Source of the DNA: Psychrosphaera sp. F3M07
GTDB taxonomy: Bacteria; Pseudomonadota; Gammaproteobacteria; Enterobacterales; Alteromonadaceae
NCBI RefSeq assembly: GCF_018860345.1
Contig: NZ_JAHKPJ010000011.1
Coordinates: 248,001-312,000, forward strand
Length of the DNA: 64,000 bases
Direction of reading: 5' to 3'
Within the stretch, counting starts at the first letter, position 1; every line of letters begins with the position of its first letter. Made by a program: the position numbers and the translations under genes. Below are positions 9,681 to 17,803 of this stretch, piece by piece. A model generated the notes under the pieces. It did not search any database. It worked only from the letters and a program-made list of their open reading frames with translations, and had not been told where the DNA came from.

Positions 9681-10457
9681 TCAGTCTTCTATGTTTCGGG
9701 TGAAACAAGGTTCGTTTGGTTTTGATAATTCTGGATTATATTGATAACCCGCCATATCAAACGCTAACAAACCTTCCAAGTTTTCGATTTTGTTTTTCAC
9801 TAAATATTGCACCATCATGCCACGGGCTTTTTTAGCGAAAAAGCTGATCATTTTATATTGACCATTTTTCCAATCTTTAAACATTGGCGTAATAAGCTGA
9901 GCGTTTAACTGTTTCTTTTTTACTGACTTAAAATATTCAGTTGAAGCTAAGTTAACCAGAAACTCGGATTTAGTTGCCGCGATTTGCTCATTAAGTTTAT
10001 TGGTGATGAGTTCGCCCCAAAATTCATATAAGTTTTTACCACGAGTGTTAGCTAGTTTAGTCCCCATTTCCAAACGATAAGGTTGCATTAAATCAAGTGG
10101 TTTTAATAAACCATACAAACCAGACAAAATACGTAAATGGGTTTGGCAATAATCAAAGTCTTGTTGTGAAAAACTTGTCGCTTCTATCCCTGTGTACACA
10201 TCACCATTAAAGGCTAGGATTGCTTGTTTCGCATTATCAGGTGTGAAGTTAGGCTGCCACTGTGCAAAACGTGCTGCATTTAATCCCGCTAACTTATCAC
10301 TAATGTGCATTAAGTTAGATAAATCAACAGGCGTTAACGTCACGCAGGTTTTCATTAATTCTTGCGCATCATTCAACAACTCAGGTTGAGTATACGTTTC
10401 AGTAACAGGCGGGGTTTCATAATCTAAATTTTTAGCAGGTGATACAACATACAACAT
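9681..10457 (-). CDS. yaaA: Peroxide stress protein YaaA
   Basis: YaaA (DUF328/UPF0246) lowers free intracellular iron during hydrogen peroxide stress in E. coli and has a DNA-binding fold. The protein has 258 residues, the same as the E. coli protein. It begins [16 protein letters not shown] and contains the family motifs [20 protein letters not shown] and [15 protein letters not shown]. It is a single gene on the minus strand, converging on pulA. No OxyR site was recognised upstream. Confidence 0.95.
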   Translation of the reverse strand: MLYVVSPAKNLDYETPPVTETYTQPELLNDAQELMKTCVTLTPVDLSNLMHISDKLAGLNAARFAQWQPNFTPDNAKQAILAFNGDVYTGIEATSFSQQDFDYCQTHLRILSGLYGLLKPLDLMQPYRLEMGTKLANTRGKNLYEFWGELITNKLNEQIAATKSEFLVNLASTEYFKSVKKKQLNAQLITPMFKDWKNGQYKMISFFAKKARGMMVQYLVKNKIENLEGLLAFDMAGYQYNPELSKPNEPCFTRNIED

Positions 10458-10580
10458 GATTTATTTCTTAACAGCCTTAAATATATTTGAACGCAGTTTA
10501 ACAAAAAGTGACATTTATGTTTACCCATATATTGCTATTGATGGTTAAATTTAATCAAGAGGATGATTTACCGAATTGGC

Positions 10581-11063
10581 TTATCCCAACGTCAACCAGA
10601 TCCCCATAAGCGATAACGCAATGATCATGGTTTGTTTAGTTCTTAACGTCCAAAACCATTCTGGATATACCTTTGCAAGATTGGTTTTCAACTCAATTTG
10701 CCATAACACCAAAAACAATAAAGCACTGATAAACACACCGGCTTTAGGTACTATAAAAATGATCAACCATGACAATATAGAAACTAAGCCAGCACCAAAC
10801 ATCAATCCTTTTCGATTAAAGTCAAATTTCTCATTATTTAATTGAATTAAAAAAGCCGCAGACCATACACTACCGGCAACAAAGCTAACAATAATTGCAC
10901 TGTATAATCTGACGATAAGGAGTACATCAAAGTCCAAACCAAACAACGGGAGTATTGGAAACCAAGTTAACACAGTGCATACTATAAACGGCGCGATGGC
11001 GAACCAACTCATAAATGAGATGGTAGGCTTCAATTCAGTGGTGAAATATTGATTATTTGACAT
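10581..11063 (-). CDS. DUF3429 integral membrane protein
   Basis: A 160-residue protein with about five hydrophobic segments: near 18-38, 48-68, 84-105, 106-122 and 142-158. The motif RLYSAIIVSFVAGSVWSAAF and the overall length fit DUF3429, a family related to human TMEM69 with no established function. Inner-membrane location is expected. It lies between yaaA (same strand, 123 bases downstream) and tal (divergent). The gene is real; the function is unknown. Confidence 0.85.
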   Translation of the reverse strand: MSNNQYFTTELKPTISFMSWFAIAPFIVCTVLTWFPILPLFGLDFDVLLIVRLYSAIIVSFVAGSVWSAAFLIQLNNEKFDFNRKGLMFGAGLVSILSWLIIFIVPKAGVFISALLFLVLWQIELKTNLAKVYPEWFWTLRTKQTMIIALSLMGIWLTLG

Positions 11064-11318
11064 ATTACAAAGCTATTTATTCTATTTGCCCAATACAATA
11101 GAGAATTGACATTGGATAGCAATAAAAATCGAAGCCAGAAAAACCATAACCAGTAAATACATCATCTAATTTTAAAAAGCTGAACCAATTTGTAATTTTG
11201 CTACAAAATAACACCGTTTTATTCAGTATTTTTACGCTAGATGACTTCCAAGATGCCTCGCATTGTAATAAAGTTACAGCATCTGGATTTCAAACTCTAA
11301 ATCAACGGATCCTAAATA

Positions 11319-12272
11319 ATGACAAGCATATTAAAACAATTAAGAGAGATGACGACAGTTGTTGCCGACACCGGCGAAATTGAAGCGATTAAAAAGTTTC
11401 AACCTGTGGATGCAACAACAAACCCATCTTTGTTATTAAAAGCCGCACAACTTCCTGAATACCAATCTTTAATTACTGAATCTATTGCTTGGGCAAAAAC
11501 ACAATCATCTGATCAAGTACAACAGCTAGAAGATGCTGGTGATAAATTATCAGTACTTATTGGTAAAGAAATAAGCGCAGTTATCCCTGGCCGTATTTCT
11601 ACTGAAGTGGATGCGCGTTTATCTTTTGATACTGAAGCGACCATTTTGAAAGCCAAAAAACTTATTGCCTTATATGAAGAAGCTGGCGTTCCTAAAGATC
11701 GTGTTTTAATAAAAGCAGCGTCAACTTGGGAAGGCATTAAAGCCGCAGAGCAATTAGAGAAAGAAGGCATTCAATGTAACTTAACTCTGTTATTTAGTTT
11801 TGCTCAAGCAAGAGCATGTGCTGAAGCCGGCGTATTTTTAATATCACCATTTGTTGGTCGTATTTTAGATTGGTACAAAGCGAATACCGAACAACAAGAC
11901 TACACTGGTGAAACTGATCCAGGCGTTGTATCAGTAAGAGGCATTTACCAATACTATAAAGAACATGGATATGACACAGTAGTTATGGGCGCAAGCTTCC
12001 GTAATACCGATGAGATTTTAGCCCTAGCGGGTTGTGACCGTTTGACTATAGCTCCGGCATTGTTAGACACTCTAGATAATATGCAAGGTACATTAGAACA
12101 GAAGTTAGCCTTCGCTGGTGATGTTAAAGCCAAACCAGAATCTATGACCGAAGCTCAGTTCCGTTGGGATCATAATCAAGACCCTATGGCGAACGAAAAA
12201 TTGGCTGAAGGCATTAGAAACTTTGCCATTGACCAAGTTAAACTAGAAACTCTATTACTTGAAAAATTATAA
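11319..12272 (+). CDS. tal: Transaldolase
   Basis: Transaldolase moves a dihydroxyacetone unit between sugar phosphates in the non-oxidative pentose phosphate pathway. The 317 residues match the TalB type. Visible marks are [10 protein letters not shown] near the N-terminus, the Schiff-base Lys132 in [27 protein letters not shown], and [14 protein letters not shown]. It ends with its own terminator and is followed by pgi on the same strand, joining glycolysis and the pentose phosphate pathway in one neighbourhood. Confidence 0.97.
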   Translation: MTSILKQLREMTTVVADTGEIEAIKKFQPVDATTNPSLLLKAAQLPEYQSLITESIAWAKTQSSDQVQQLEDAGDKLSVLIGKEISAVIPGRISTEVDARLSFDTEATILKAKKLIALYEEAGVPKDRVLIKAASTWEGIKAAEQLEKEGIQCNLTLLFSFAQARACAEAGVFLISPFVGRILDWYKANTEQQDYTGETDPGVVSVRGIYQYYKEHGYDTVVMGASFRNTDEILALAGCDRLTIAPALLDTLDNMQGTLEQKLAFAGDVKAKPESMTEAQFRWDHNQDPMANEKLAEGIRNFAIDQVKLETLLLEKL

Positions 12273-12293
12273 AAAAAGTAACTAACTTTGATT

Positions 12294-12324
12294 AAGTGGC
12301 ACAGGATGACGTGTCACTTTTTTT
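12294..12324 (+). terminator. Terminator between tal and pgi
   Basis: Arms AAGTGGCAC and GTGTCACTT (one G-U pair) with an 8-base loop, followed by a T tract. It suggests that tal and pgi are separate or only partly coupled transcripts. Confidence 0.8.
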
Positions 12325-12378
12325 GTTTCTGCACCACAGCAAAACTATAACAATCTGATAATTTTTAGGAAATCAATA

Positions 12379-14007
12379 ATGACAGTTCAATCTTGGCAGT
12401 CTGTACAACAAGAATTTAACCGTTTAAAAGATACACATATGCGTGACCTATTTGCACAAGATCCACAACGTGCCAATACATTCACAAAAAAAGCATGTGG
12501 TTTCACTCTCGATTACTCAAAAAATAGAATAGATGAACAAGCGTTAACTGCATTGTTTAAACTGGCTACTGACAACCAGTTAGAGCAAAAACGTGATGCG
12601 ATGTTTGCTGGTGAGATCATTAACAAAACCGAACACCGCGCAGTATTACATACCGCTCTTAGACGTAATGCCCAAGACACTATTTTAGTAGATGACAGCA
12701 ACGTGGTTGATGAAGTTCATGCAACCTTGGCTAAGATCAAACAGTTTGTTGCCGATATTCATAACGGGACACGTACAGGACGCACAGGAAAGGCCTTCAC
12801 TGATGTTGTTGCAATTGGTATCGGTGGTTCGTTCTTAGGCCCTAAGATTGTCACTGAGGCGTTAAAACCTTATCAAAATCAATCGTTAAAAGTTCATTTT
12901 GTTGCCAATGTTGATGCACATCATATTGTTGATGTATTAGCTAAGTTAAATGCTGAAACAACCTTAGTAGTAATGAGTTCAAAATCATTTACTACCCAAG
13001 AAACCCTTAAAAATACCGAAACCACTCGTGAATGGTTTTTGGCATCAGGCGCTAAGTTTGAAGATATTGCCAAACATTTCATGTGTGTCTCAAGCAACAT
13101 AACAAAAGCCACTGAATTTGGTATTGACCCTGACAACATATTCCCAATGTGGGATTGGGTTGGTGGCCGTTATTCTTTATGGTCAGCGATTGGTTTGCCA
13201 ATTGCCTTGTCTATCGGTTTTGATAACTTTGAAAAAATCCTACAAGGCGCAAGAGAAATGGACCAACATTTCTTAACTTCACCACTAGAAGAAAACTTAC
13301 CTGTGATCATGGCCGTGTTAGGTGTGTGGTACAGCAACTTCTTTGGCTGCCAAAGTCATGTATTGTTACCTTACTCTCATTATTTGCGTGGTTTCCCAGC
13401 TTATGTTCAACAGCTAGATATGGAGTCAAACGGTAAATCCGTTAACCAACTTGACCAAAACGTTGAATATACAACTGGGCCAATTATTTGGGGTGGTGAA
13501 GGTACTAACGGACAACATGCGTTCCACCAATTAATGCATCAAGGGAATACAATTATTCCTGCTGATTTTATTATGCCGATAAAACCCAATCACGGTGAAA
13601 CAGAACACCATCAAATGTTAGCCTCAAACTGTTTTGCTCAAACTCAAGCGTTAATGCAAGGTCAAACGACCGCAGAGATAGAACAAGAATTACTGGCTAA
13701 AGGTGTTGAACAAGCAGAAGCGACACGTTTGGCTAAACACAAATTTATGCCAGGTAACCGCCCTTCTAATACATTGTTAATGGAGCAACTTGACCCAATT
13801 CAGTTAGGTCGATTAATTGCTTTATACGAACACAAAGTATTTGTACAAGGTGTGGTTTGGGACGTAAACAGCTTTGACCAATGGGGTGTTGAATTAGGTA
13901 AAGTATTAGGTAATCAAGTATTATCTGCATTACAAGATACTGCTCAGCCTGAGTTAGACTCTTCAACACAACAATTAGTGGATATGTTTAAACAACAAAT
14001 TTCCTAA
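12379..14007 (+). CDS. pgi: Glucose-6-phosphate isomerase
   Basis: Pgi interconverts glucose 6-phosphate and fructose 6-phosphate. The 542-residue protein is close to the E. coli length (549). Signatures are [17 protein letters not shown], the phosphate-binding [26 protein letters not shown], the active-site segment [14 protein letters not shown] with Glu and the following His, and [13 protein letters not shown] near the C-terminus with the catalytic Lys. It follows tal and is flanked by terminators on both sides, so it is probably transcribed alone. Confidence 0.98.
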   Translation: MTVQSWQSVQQEFNRLKDTHMRDLFAQDPQRANTFTKKACGFTLDYSKNRIDEQALTALFKLATDNQLEQKRDAMFAGEIINKTEHRAVLHTALRRNAQDTILVDDSNVVDEVHATLAKIKQFVADIHNGTRTGRTGKAFTDVVAIGIGGSFLGPKIVTEALKPYQNQSLKVHFVANVDAHHIVDVLAKLNAETTLVVMSSKSFTTQETLKNTETTREWFLASGAKFEDIAKHFMCVSSNITKATEFGIDPDNIFPMWDWVGGRYSLWSAIGLPIALSIGFDNFEKILQGAREMDQHFLTSPLEENLPVIMAVLGVWYSNFFGCQSHVLLPYSHYLRGFPAYVQQLDMESNGKSVNQLDQNVEYTTGPIIWGGEGTNGQHAFHQLMHQGNTIIPADFIMPIKPNHGETEHHQMLASNCFAQTQALMQGQTTAEIEQELLAKGVEQAEATRLAKHKFMPGNRPSNTLLMEQLDPIQLGRLIALYEHKVFVQGVVWDVNSFDQWGVELGKVLGNQVLSALQDTAQPELDSSTQQLVDMFKQQIS

Positions 14008-14035
14008 CGCTTTGTGTTATTTTATCCGATACAAT

Positions 14036-14062
14036 AAAAACGCTCATTGAGCGTTTTTTTTT
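14036..14062 (+). terminator. Terminator after pgi
   Basis: AAAACGCTCA and TGAGCGTTTT form a compact hairpin followed by a run of T, 30 bases after the pgi stop. Confidence 0.88.
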
Positions 14063-14123
14063 ATTGTCCTGGATTATAAATAAAACCAATTAATCCAGAC
14101 ATTAACCATAAATAAGGGATTTT

Positions 14124-15047
14124 GTGAAACCGAGTCAATTTTTAGAACTGGTAATTTTAGCCGCTATATGGGGTGCCTCATTTATGTTCATGCGAGTTGC
14201 TGCACCTGAATTTGGCGCAACGGCATTAGCCAGTTATCGTATGGTATTGGCCGCTCTCACCTTATTCCCTATTTTGCTTTATTACATCATCAAAAATAAT
14301 TGGCACACTCTCAATTTAACACTGGAGCCAAACGCAAAAACATCACAACAGGTTATCGGTCATATCTTTGTTTTAGGTATTACCAATTCGGCTATCCCGA
14401 TGTTTTTGTTCGCCTACGCAGCAACCAATTTAGATGCCGGCTTTTCTTCTATCATGAATGCAACGACCCCTTTATGGGGCGCAGTCATCGGCGCTTTATT
14501 ATTTAACTCTAAGTTATCTAGGCTGGCAGTTTTTGGACTGTTATTGGGATTTATTGGCGTATTTGTTTTATCAATCGATAAACTCAGTTGGCAATTCACT
14601 GGGCAAGTTAAAGGTATTTTAGCTGTTATTTGTGCCACCAGTTTATATGGTTTATCTGCTAATTACTCAAAACGTAATTTAACTGGAGTAAAACCTTTGT
14701 TTATTGCCTCAGGCAGTTTGTTTGGCAGTGCTCTGCTCATGTTGCCTATTTTAATTTATACCACGCCAGAACTCAGCACGATAAGTTCATTTGCTTGGTT
14801 AATGTTAATCAGTTTAAGTGTTGTAAGTACTGGTATTGCGTATATTTTATACTATCGCATTATTGAACATTCAGGCCCAACTAACGCGATGACAGTAACA
14901 TTTTTAATTCCCATCTTTGGCGTGTTTTTTGGTTATGTATTTTTAAATGAACAATTAAACAGCAATATTTTGTGGGGCGTTTTATTAGTTCTCACAGGTG
15001 TATTATTAACCACAGGCCTATTAAAAAAGCGCAATACGTCCATTTAA
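14124..15047 (+). CDS. EamA/DMT-family transporter
   Basis: A 307-residue inner-membrane protein with about ten hydrophobic segments in two EamA repeats (about 5-150 and 160-300). The first repeat starts LAAIWGASFMFMRVA, and the second begins ILAVICATSLYGLSANYSKR. These proteins export or import small metabolites, often amino acids or drugs; the substrate cannot be read from sequence. It stands alone behind the pgi terminator. The GTG-less start ATG is well supported by the first transmembrane segment. Confidence 0.9.
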   Translation: MKPSQFLELVILAAIWGASFMFMRVAAPEFGATALASYRMVLAALTLFPILLYYIIKNNWHTLNLTLEPNAKTSQQVIGHIFVLGITNSAIPMFLFAYAATNLDAGFSSIMNATTPLWGAVIGALLFNSKLSRLAVFGLLLGFIGVFVLSIDKLSWQFTGQVKGILAVICATSLYGLSANYSKRNLTGVKPLFIASGSLFGSALLMLPILIYTTPELSTISSFAWLMLISLSVVSTGIAYILYYRIIEHSGPTNAMTVTFLIPIFGVFFGYVFLNEQLNSNILWGVLLVLTGVLLTTGLLKKRNTSI

Positions 15048-15253
15048 AATACAATTTGTTCATTTTACTCACAAAATTTGTTTAATATTTTTTCACAAAT
15101 AAATTTTACATTACGAGTAAATGTGGTAAATAGTATCCCGAGCAGAGAAAAAACTCTGCTATAAAGAGTCTGTTTTCCATTAATTTTTATAAAAGAATTA
15201 ACGGCAAACATTCTTTAACAACAACATAATTATAAAAGTAGAAGGAGACCACG

Positions 15254-15430
15254 ATGGAAGGTCTAGCTGAAATACTTGAAAATACGCTTGAAACTAAAAC
15301 ACCCTCAAAACGAACGTCAAAAAGAAAGTGGCGTGAAATAGAATCGATTAAGGATAAATATCGACTGAGAGATGAACTCAAAGACATAGACCCGATGGCG
15401 GATTATGACTTTGATAACCTAGAGTTCTAA
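15254..15430 (+). CDS. DUF3545 small protein
   Basis: A 58-residue highly charged protein, MEGLAEILENTLETK followed by SKRKWREIESIKDKYRLRDE and ending DPMADYDFDNLEF. The KRKWREIE-x-IKD core and the acidic tail fit the DUF3545 family of Alteromonadales and Vibrionales, whose function is unknown. A GAAGGAGA ribosome site lies 5 bases before the ATG and a perfect palindromic terminator lies 15 bases after the stop, so it is a single-gene unit. Confidence 0.85.
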   Translation: MEGLAEILENTLETKTPSKRTSKRKWREIESIKDKYRLRDELKDIDPMADYDFDNLEF

Positions 15431-15444
15431 TAAGTTAAAAAGTG

Positions 15445-15476
15445 AAAAAAGCCTAATCCATGGATTAGGCTTTTTT
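15445..15476 (+). terminator. Perfect palindromic terminator after DUF3545 gene
   Basis: A fully symmetric sequence, AAAAAAGCCTAATCCA and its complement, ends in six T. It works in both directions and also marks the border of the RHS-tip island. Confidence 0.9.
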
Positions 15477-15485
15477 GTGTTTACT

Positions 15486-15559
15486 GTCCCGTCCTGGAAT
15501 GTGTTTACATTTATGACGACCTCTAATCCTATCACTGGATCATAGTATCGTGCCTGCAT
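15486..15559 (-). pseudogene. Remnant of a displaced RHS tip (start only)
   Basis: Reading the minus strand from ATG at 15559 gives MQARYYDPVIG, the same RHS-core end as in the two complete tips, but the match breaks after Gly11 and the frame continues through unrelated sequence to a stop at 15419. The first 26 coding bases plus 3 upstream bases (15534-15562) are identical to those at 16696-16724 and 17746-17774. A promoter-like sequence precedes it as in the second tip. This looks like a third tip cassette of which only the first part remains. Confidence 0.7.
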
Positions 15560-15624
15560 ATAAATTAGTACAAACTACGCACACTGTTGTTTAATAAAAA
15601 TTTCAAAATATACAGTTAGTTACA

Positions 15625-15652
15625 AGTATAGTCTTCTTACAGGTAGTCACAA
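15625..15652 (-). promoter_or_regulatory. Promoter-like element before the RHS-tip remnant
   Basis: TTGTGA, 16 bases, TATACT on the minus strand, 66 bases before the remnant start. The same arrangement (TTGTGA, 16 bases, TATAAT) precedes the second tip at 16787-16814, and the roughly 65-base leader after it is also alike at both sites. Conservation of both boxes and spacing supports a real promoter; no expression evidence is available. Confidence 0.5.
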
Positions 15653-15677
15653 AAAAGCCCAGTTAAAAACTGGGCTT
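15650..15677 (-). terminator. Terminator closing the second RHS-tip unit
   Basis: Ten-base arms AAGCCCAGTT and AACTGGGCTT with a 3-base loop; on the minus strand the stem is followed by a run of T. It ends transcripts from 16721-15887 and touches the promoter-like element of the remnant. Confidence 0.8.
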
Positions 15678-15679
15678 CT

Positions 15680-15799
15680 GTAAAATATGGGGCGTAATAA
15701 TCGTCAAACTAAAATCAACGACTCTGACCCCATTGATCGGTAAAATATGGGGCGTAATAATCGTCAAACTAAAATCAACGACTCTGACCCCATTGATCG
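15680..15799. repeat. Perfect 60-bp tandem duplication
   Basis: Bases 15680-15739 and 15740-15799 are identical over 60 positions and directly adjacent. The unit begins GTAAAATATGGGGCG and ends CTGACCCCATTGATCG. It lies in the 3' untranslated part of the second RHS-tip unit. The end GACTCTGACCCC resembles, from memory, sequences next to REP-associated (Y1) transposases of marine gammaproteobacteria; no transposase is present here. Confidence 0.95.
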
Positions 15800-15886
15800 C
15801 AGATTTAGGTGGCTGTCTCTAATGCCTTTTTCCAACGAATTATCAGTGGGGATACCTAATATTTTAAAAAAATCGATTTATTTATT

Positions 15887-16117
15887 TTAATCCGTTTCTT
15901 CTTTTTTCAATCCAAACATTGTTATAAAAAAGGTTAATATTCCAGTGCCAACTGTCACGATTAGAAAACTACTTAATATTGAAATTAAAGTTATATTTTG
16001 AGTCTCGCCATCTAGAACCATAAACAACCCTCTTACAATTAAGCACCCAACCATAACTACATATAAATATGTAAAAGACAATTTCCAATTTTTAATAAAT
16101 TCTTTATCAATATTCAA
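15887..16117 (-). CDS. Small two-helix membrane protein overlapping RHS tip (putative immunity)
   Basis: A 76-residue protein with two hydrophobic segments (about 15-35 and 42-68) and charged ends. It starts at TTG 16117, inside the end of the tip gene (11-base overlap). A full AAGGAGG ribosome site at 16125-16131 stands 7 bases before this TTG and lies within the tip's last codons, which strongly supports the start. I recognise no family. Its place directly behind an RHS tip is where immunity genes sit, so immunity to a membrane-acting tip is a reasonable inference. Its sequence is unlike the partner of the first tip, though size and topology agree. Confidence 0.65.
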   Translation of the reverse strand: MNIDKEFIKNWKLSFTYLYVVMVGCLIVRGLFMVLDGETQNITLISILSSFLIVTVGTGILTFFITMFGLKKEETD

Positions 16118-16721
16118 CTTCTACCCTCCTTTCTAGTTCTTTTACTGTTGTACCCACAGCTGCCTTTACTGCACTATCAGTGAACTCTGCTACACCTTCC
16201 TTAGCACCTTTAGTAATCATTGAATCTTTTACACTGGTTCCCATTATTGCTTTCATAGTTGATCCATTTCCTAAACCGGGAACCGAAGCTACCGACGATG
16301 TCAAAGCTTTACCAATATCAGCGTTATTTCCATCTAAACCATCATGGATCATAGATTCGCTAGCTGCTCCTAATGCATTCAGCGAACCATTAAAGACTTT
16401 GGAGCTCGTAGCAAGTTTTGTCCCAACTGAAGCGACTATTGAATAACCACTTGTAGCTCCACCGATAGTCATACTAGCCATTATTTTACTTCCACTAAAT
16501 CCATTACCAGCCAACGCCTGTGAAGCAGCTTCAAAAATTCCACCAACTGCTGCACCTATAACAAAATTAAGAAACTCACCGTTAGGATCAGCGTATTTAT
16601 ATGGATTGTTATTTACATATAAGTAGCGGTTGAACGACATGACAGGATTTTTAGCCGTATAACCAACAGGATCATTCGAGTAGAAACGACCTATGACTGG
16701 ATCATAGTATCGTGCCTGCAT
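16107..16721 (-). CDS. Displaced RHS tip, Gly/Ala-rich (second unit)
   Basis: A 204-residue ORF beginning with the end of an RHS core (MQARYYDPVIGRFYSNDPVG, then the SFNRYLYVNNNPYKYADPNG segment), followed by about 155 residues rich in Gly, Ala, Ser and Thr with weakly hydrophobic stretches (NFVIGAAVGGIFEAASQ; IGGATSGYSIVASVG). It is paralogous to the first tip over most of its length, with shared IGAAVG, GGYSI-like and DGL-GN-AD segments; the last about 40 residues differ. No nuclease or deaminase motif is recognised. No ribosome site precedes the ATG, and no RHS N-terminal part exists upstream, so this is a displaced tip that may be silent unless recombined onto a full RHS gene. It may be a pore-forming or membrane-acting tip. 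Confidence 0.75.
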   Translation of the reverse strand: MQARYYDPVIGRFYSNDPVGYTAKNPVMSFNRYLYVNNNPYKYADPNGEFLNFVIGAAVGGIFEAASQALAGNGFSGSKIMASMTIGGATSGYSIVASVGTKLATSSKVFNGSLNALGAASESMIHDGLDGNNADIGKALTSSVASVPGLGNGSTMKAIMGTSVKDSMITKGAKEGVAEFTDSAVKAAVGTTVKELERRVEVEY

Positions 16722-16786
16722 ATAAAGTAATCGTAATTACGAACCACTGCGTTCTAATTAAAAATTTAATATTTACAGTATGTTAC

Positions 16787-16814
16787 ATTATAGTCGATTT
16801 ATATACAGTCACAA
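16787..16814 (-). promoter_or_regulatory. Promoter-like element before second RHS-tip unit
   Basis: TTGTGA, 16 bases, then a perfect TATAAT on the minus strand, 66 bases before the tip ATG. The element is repeated before the tip remnant (15625-15652). It lies directly behind the terminator of the first unit, so each unit would have its own transcription start. Confidence 0.55.
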
Positions 16815-16847
16815 AAAAACACCCAACGAACTAACGGAGGGTGTTTT
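16813..16847 (-). terminator. Terminator closing the first RHS-tip unit
   Basis: Arms AAAACACCC and GGGTGTTTT with a 14-base loop, followed on the minus strand by a run of T. It ends transcripts coming from 17771-16918. Confidence 0.8.
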
Positions 16848-16917
16848 ATTTGCTGTAGTAAAGTGAAAGACCAGATTCTTTGTTTTTTCCAGTATGCTCG
16901 GTACTACTGTGTCGATG

Positions 16918-17139
16918 TTAGTTGGAGTTCTCTTTGTGCTCGACATAAATTGCACAAAGTAAACCAACAATTGTGCTCAATATAACGATCACGATTAAAG
17001 CTTTAATTACGTTAATAACTTCTAGAGTTTCGAACCCCGCCCCCCAAAGTTTGATCAACACAACAGCAAGTACATATTTACTTACAAGCAAACTGTAATC
17101 TTTGATATTACTTTTAAACCTAAATTTATCTTTTATCAT
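16918..17139 (-). CDS. Small two-helix membrane protein behind first RHS tip (putative immunity)
   Basis: About 73 residues with a basic N-terminus (KDKFRFKSNIK), two hydrophobic segments (about 17-36 and 42-64) and a short charged tail (YVEHKENSN). The ATG at 17139 overlaps the tip stop as TGATG, the usual sign of translational coupling; a TTG one codon earlier is possible. No family is recognised. Like its counterpart at 15887-16117 it is a tiny inner-membrane protein located where RHS immunity genes sit. It is not clearly similar in sequence to that protein, as expected if each immunity protein fits only its own tip. Function is inferred from position. Confidence 0.65.
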   Translation of the reverse strand: MIKDKFRFKSNIKDYSLLVSKYVLAVVLIKLWGAGFETLEVINVIKALIVIVILSTIVGLLCAIYVEHKENSN

Positions 17140-17771
17140 CAATTATTTATCTTCTCATCGATAGTTCCAGCAGCCACATTACTAACGATCTTATCACCAG
17201 CAGTCTTTATGTCGCTTTTTAAACTAGAGCTTACATCAACTTTCTGACTATTTTGAGAAAGTGCTTTCTTTAGTTGTCCACCGCCTTTAGTAGCAGCGAC
17301 GGAAGATTTTCCTATGCCAGCAACTGAATTCAATGCGGCTTCACCAGCTCTTGTGAAACTTCCGTCGGCATTACCATTAAGGCCGTCACTTATAAGACTG
17401 ACGGTCGCAGCTCCTGCAGCCCCCATACTTTCATTAGCAACATGTGCAGCGACTGTGCTTCCTAAGCTTAATCCCTTAGTGGCAATACTATAACCACCTG
17501 TAGCGGCCCCCATCCCAGTTTGAAGGCCTACTTTACCCCAATCATTTACTCCACCGCTAGTTGCATATTGAGTTGCAACCTCGCTTATAAAACCGACCGC
17601 AGCTCCAATAGCAAATTGTATAAACTCGCCATCAGGATCTGTATATTTATATGGGTTATTGTTTGCATACATATATCGGTTAAATGACATGACTGGATTA
17701 GCAGCGGTATACCCAACCGGATCATTACTGTAGAAACGCCCGATAACTGGATCATAGTATCGTGCCTGCAT
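17139..17771 (-). CDS. Displaced RHS tip, Gly/Ala-rich (first unit)
   Basis: A 210-residue ORF that starts with the RHS-core end (MQARYYDPVIGRFYSNDPVG, followed by SFNRYMYANNNPYKYTDPDG). The open frame continues a few codons further upstream as YVGYLY before a TAA, as expected for a cut RHS core, but no further RHS sequence follows; ung ends 32 bases upstream. The variable part is Gly/Ala/Ser-rich (QFAIGAAVGFISEVATQ; MGAATGGYSIATKG) and is paralogous to the second tip, while the last about 45 residues (KKALSQNSQKVDVSSSL onwards) are distinct and hydrophilic. No known toxin motif is visible. There is no clear ribosome site. It is probably a cassette displaced from an RHS locus elsewhere, or the end of a deleted one. 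Confidence 0.75.
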   Translation of the reverse strand: MQARYYDPVIGRFYSNDPVGYTAANPVMSFNRYMYANNNPYKYTDPDGEFIQFAIGAAVGFISEVATQYATSGGVNDWGKVGLQTGMGAATGGYSIATKGLSLGSTVAAHVANESMGAAGAATVSLISDGLNGNADGSFTRAGEAALNSVAGIGKSSVAATKGGGQLKKALSQNSQKVDVSSSLKSDIKTAGDKIVSNVAAGTIDEKINN

Positions 17772-17803
17772 ATACAGGTAACCGACATAGTAACGTTAAG
17801 GCA

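Noticed and set aside
10576-10845. Plus-strand ORF of 89 residues
   Set aside because: It lies opposite the DUF3429 membrane protein gene and has no ribosome site or recognisable family.
15680-15799. Two-repeat CRISPR or attachment site
   Set aside because: The copies are directly adjacent with no spacer, and no integrase is present.
16180-16446. Plus-strand ORF opposite the second RHS tip
   Set aside because: It is a shadow of the Gly/Ala/Ser-rich tip and lacks a ribosome site.
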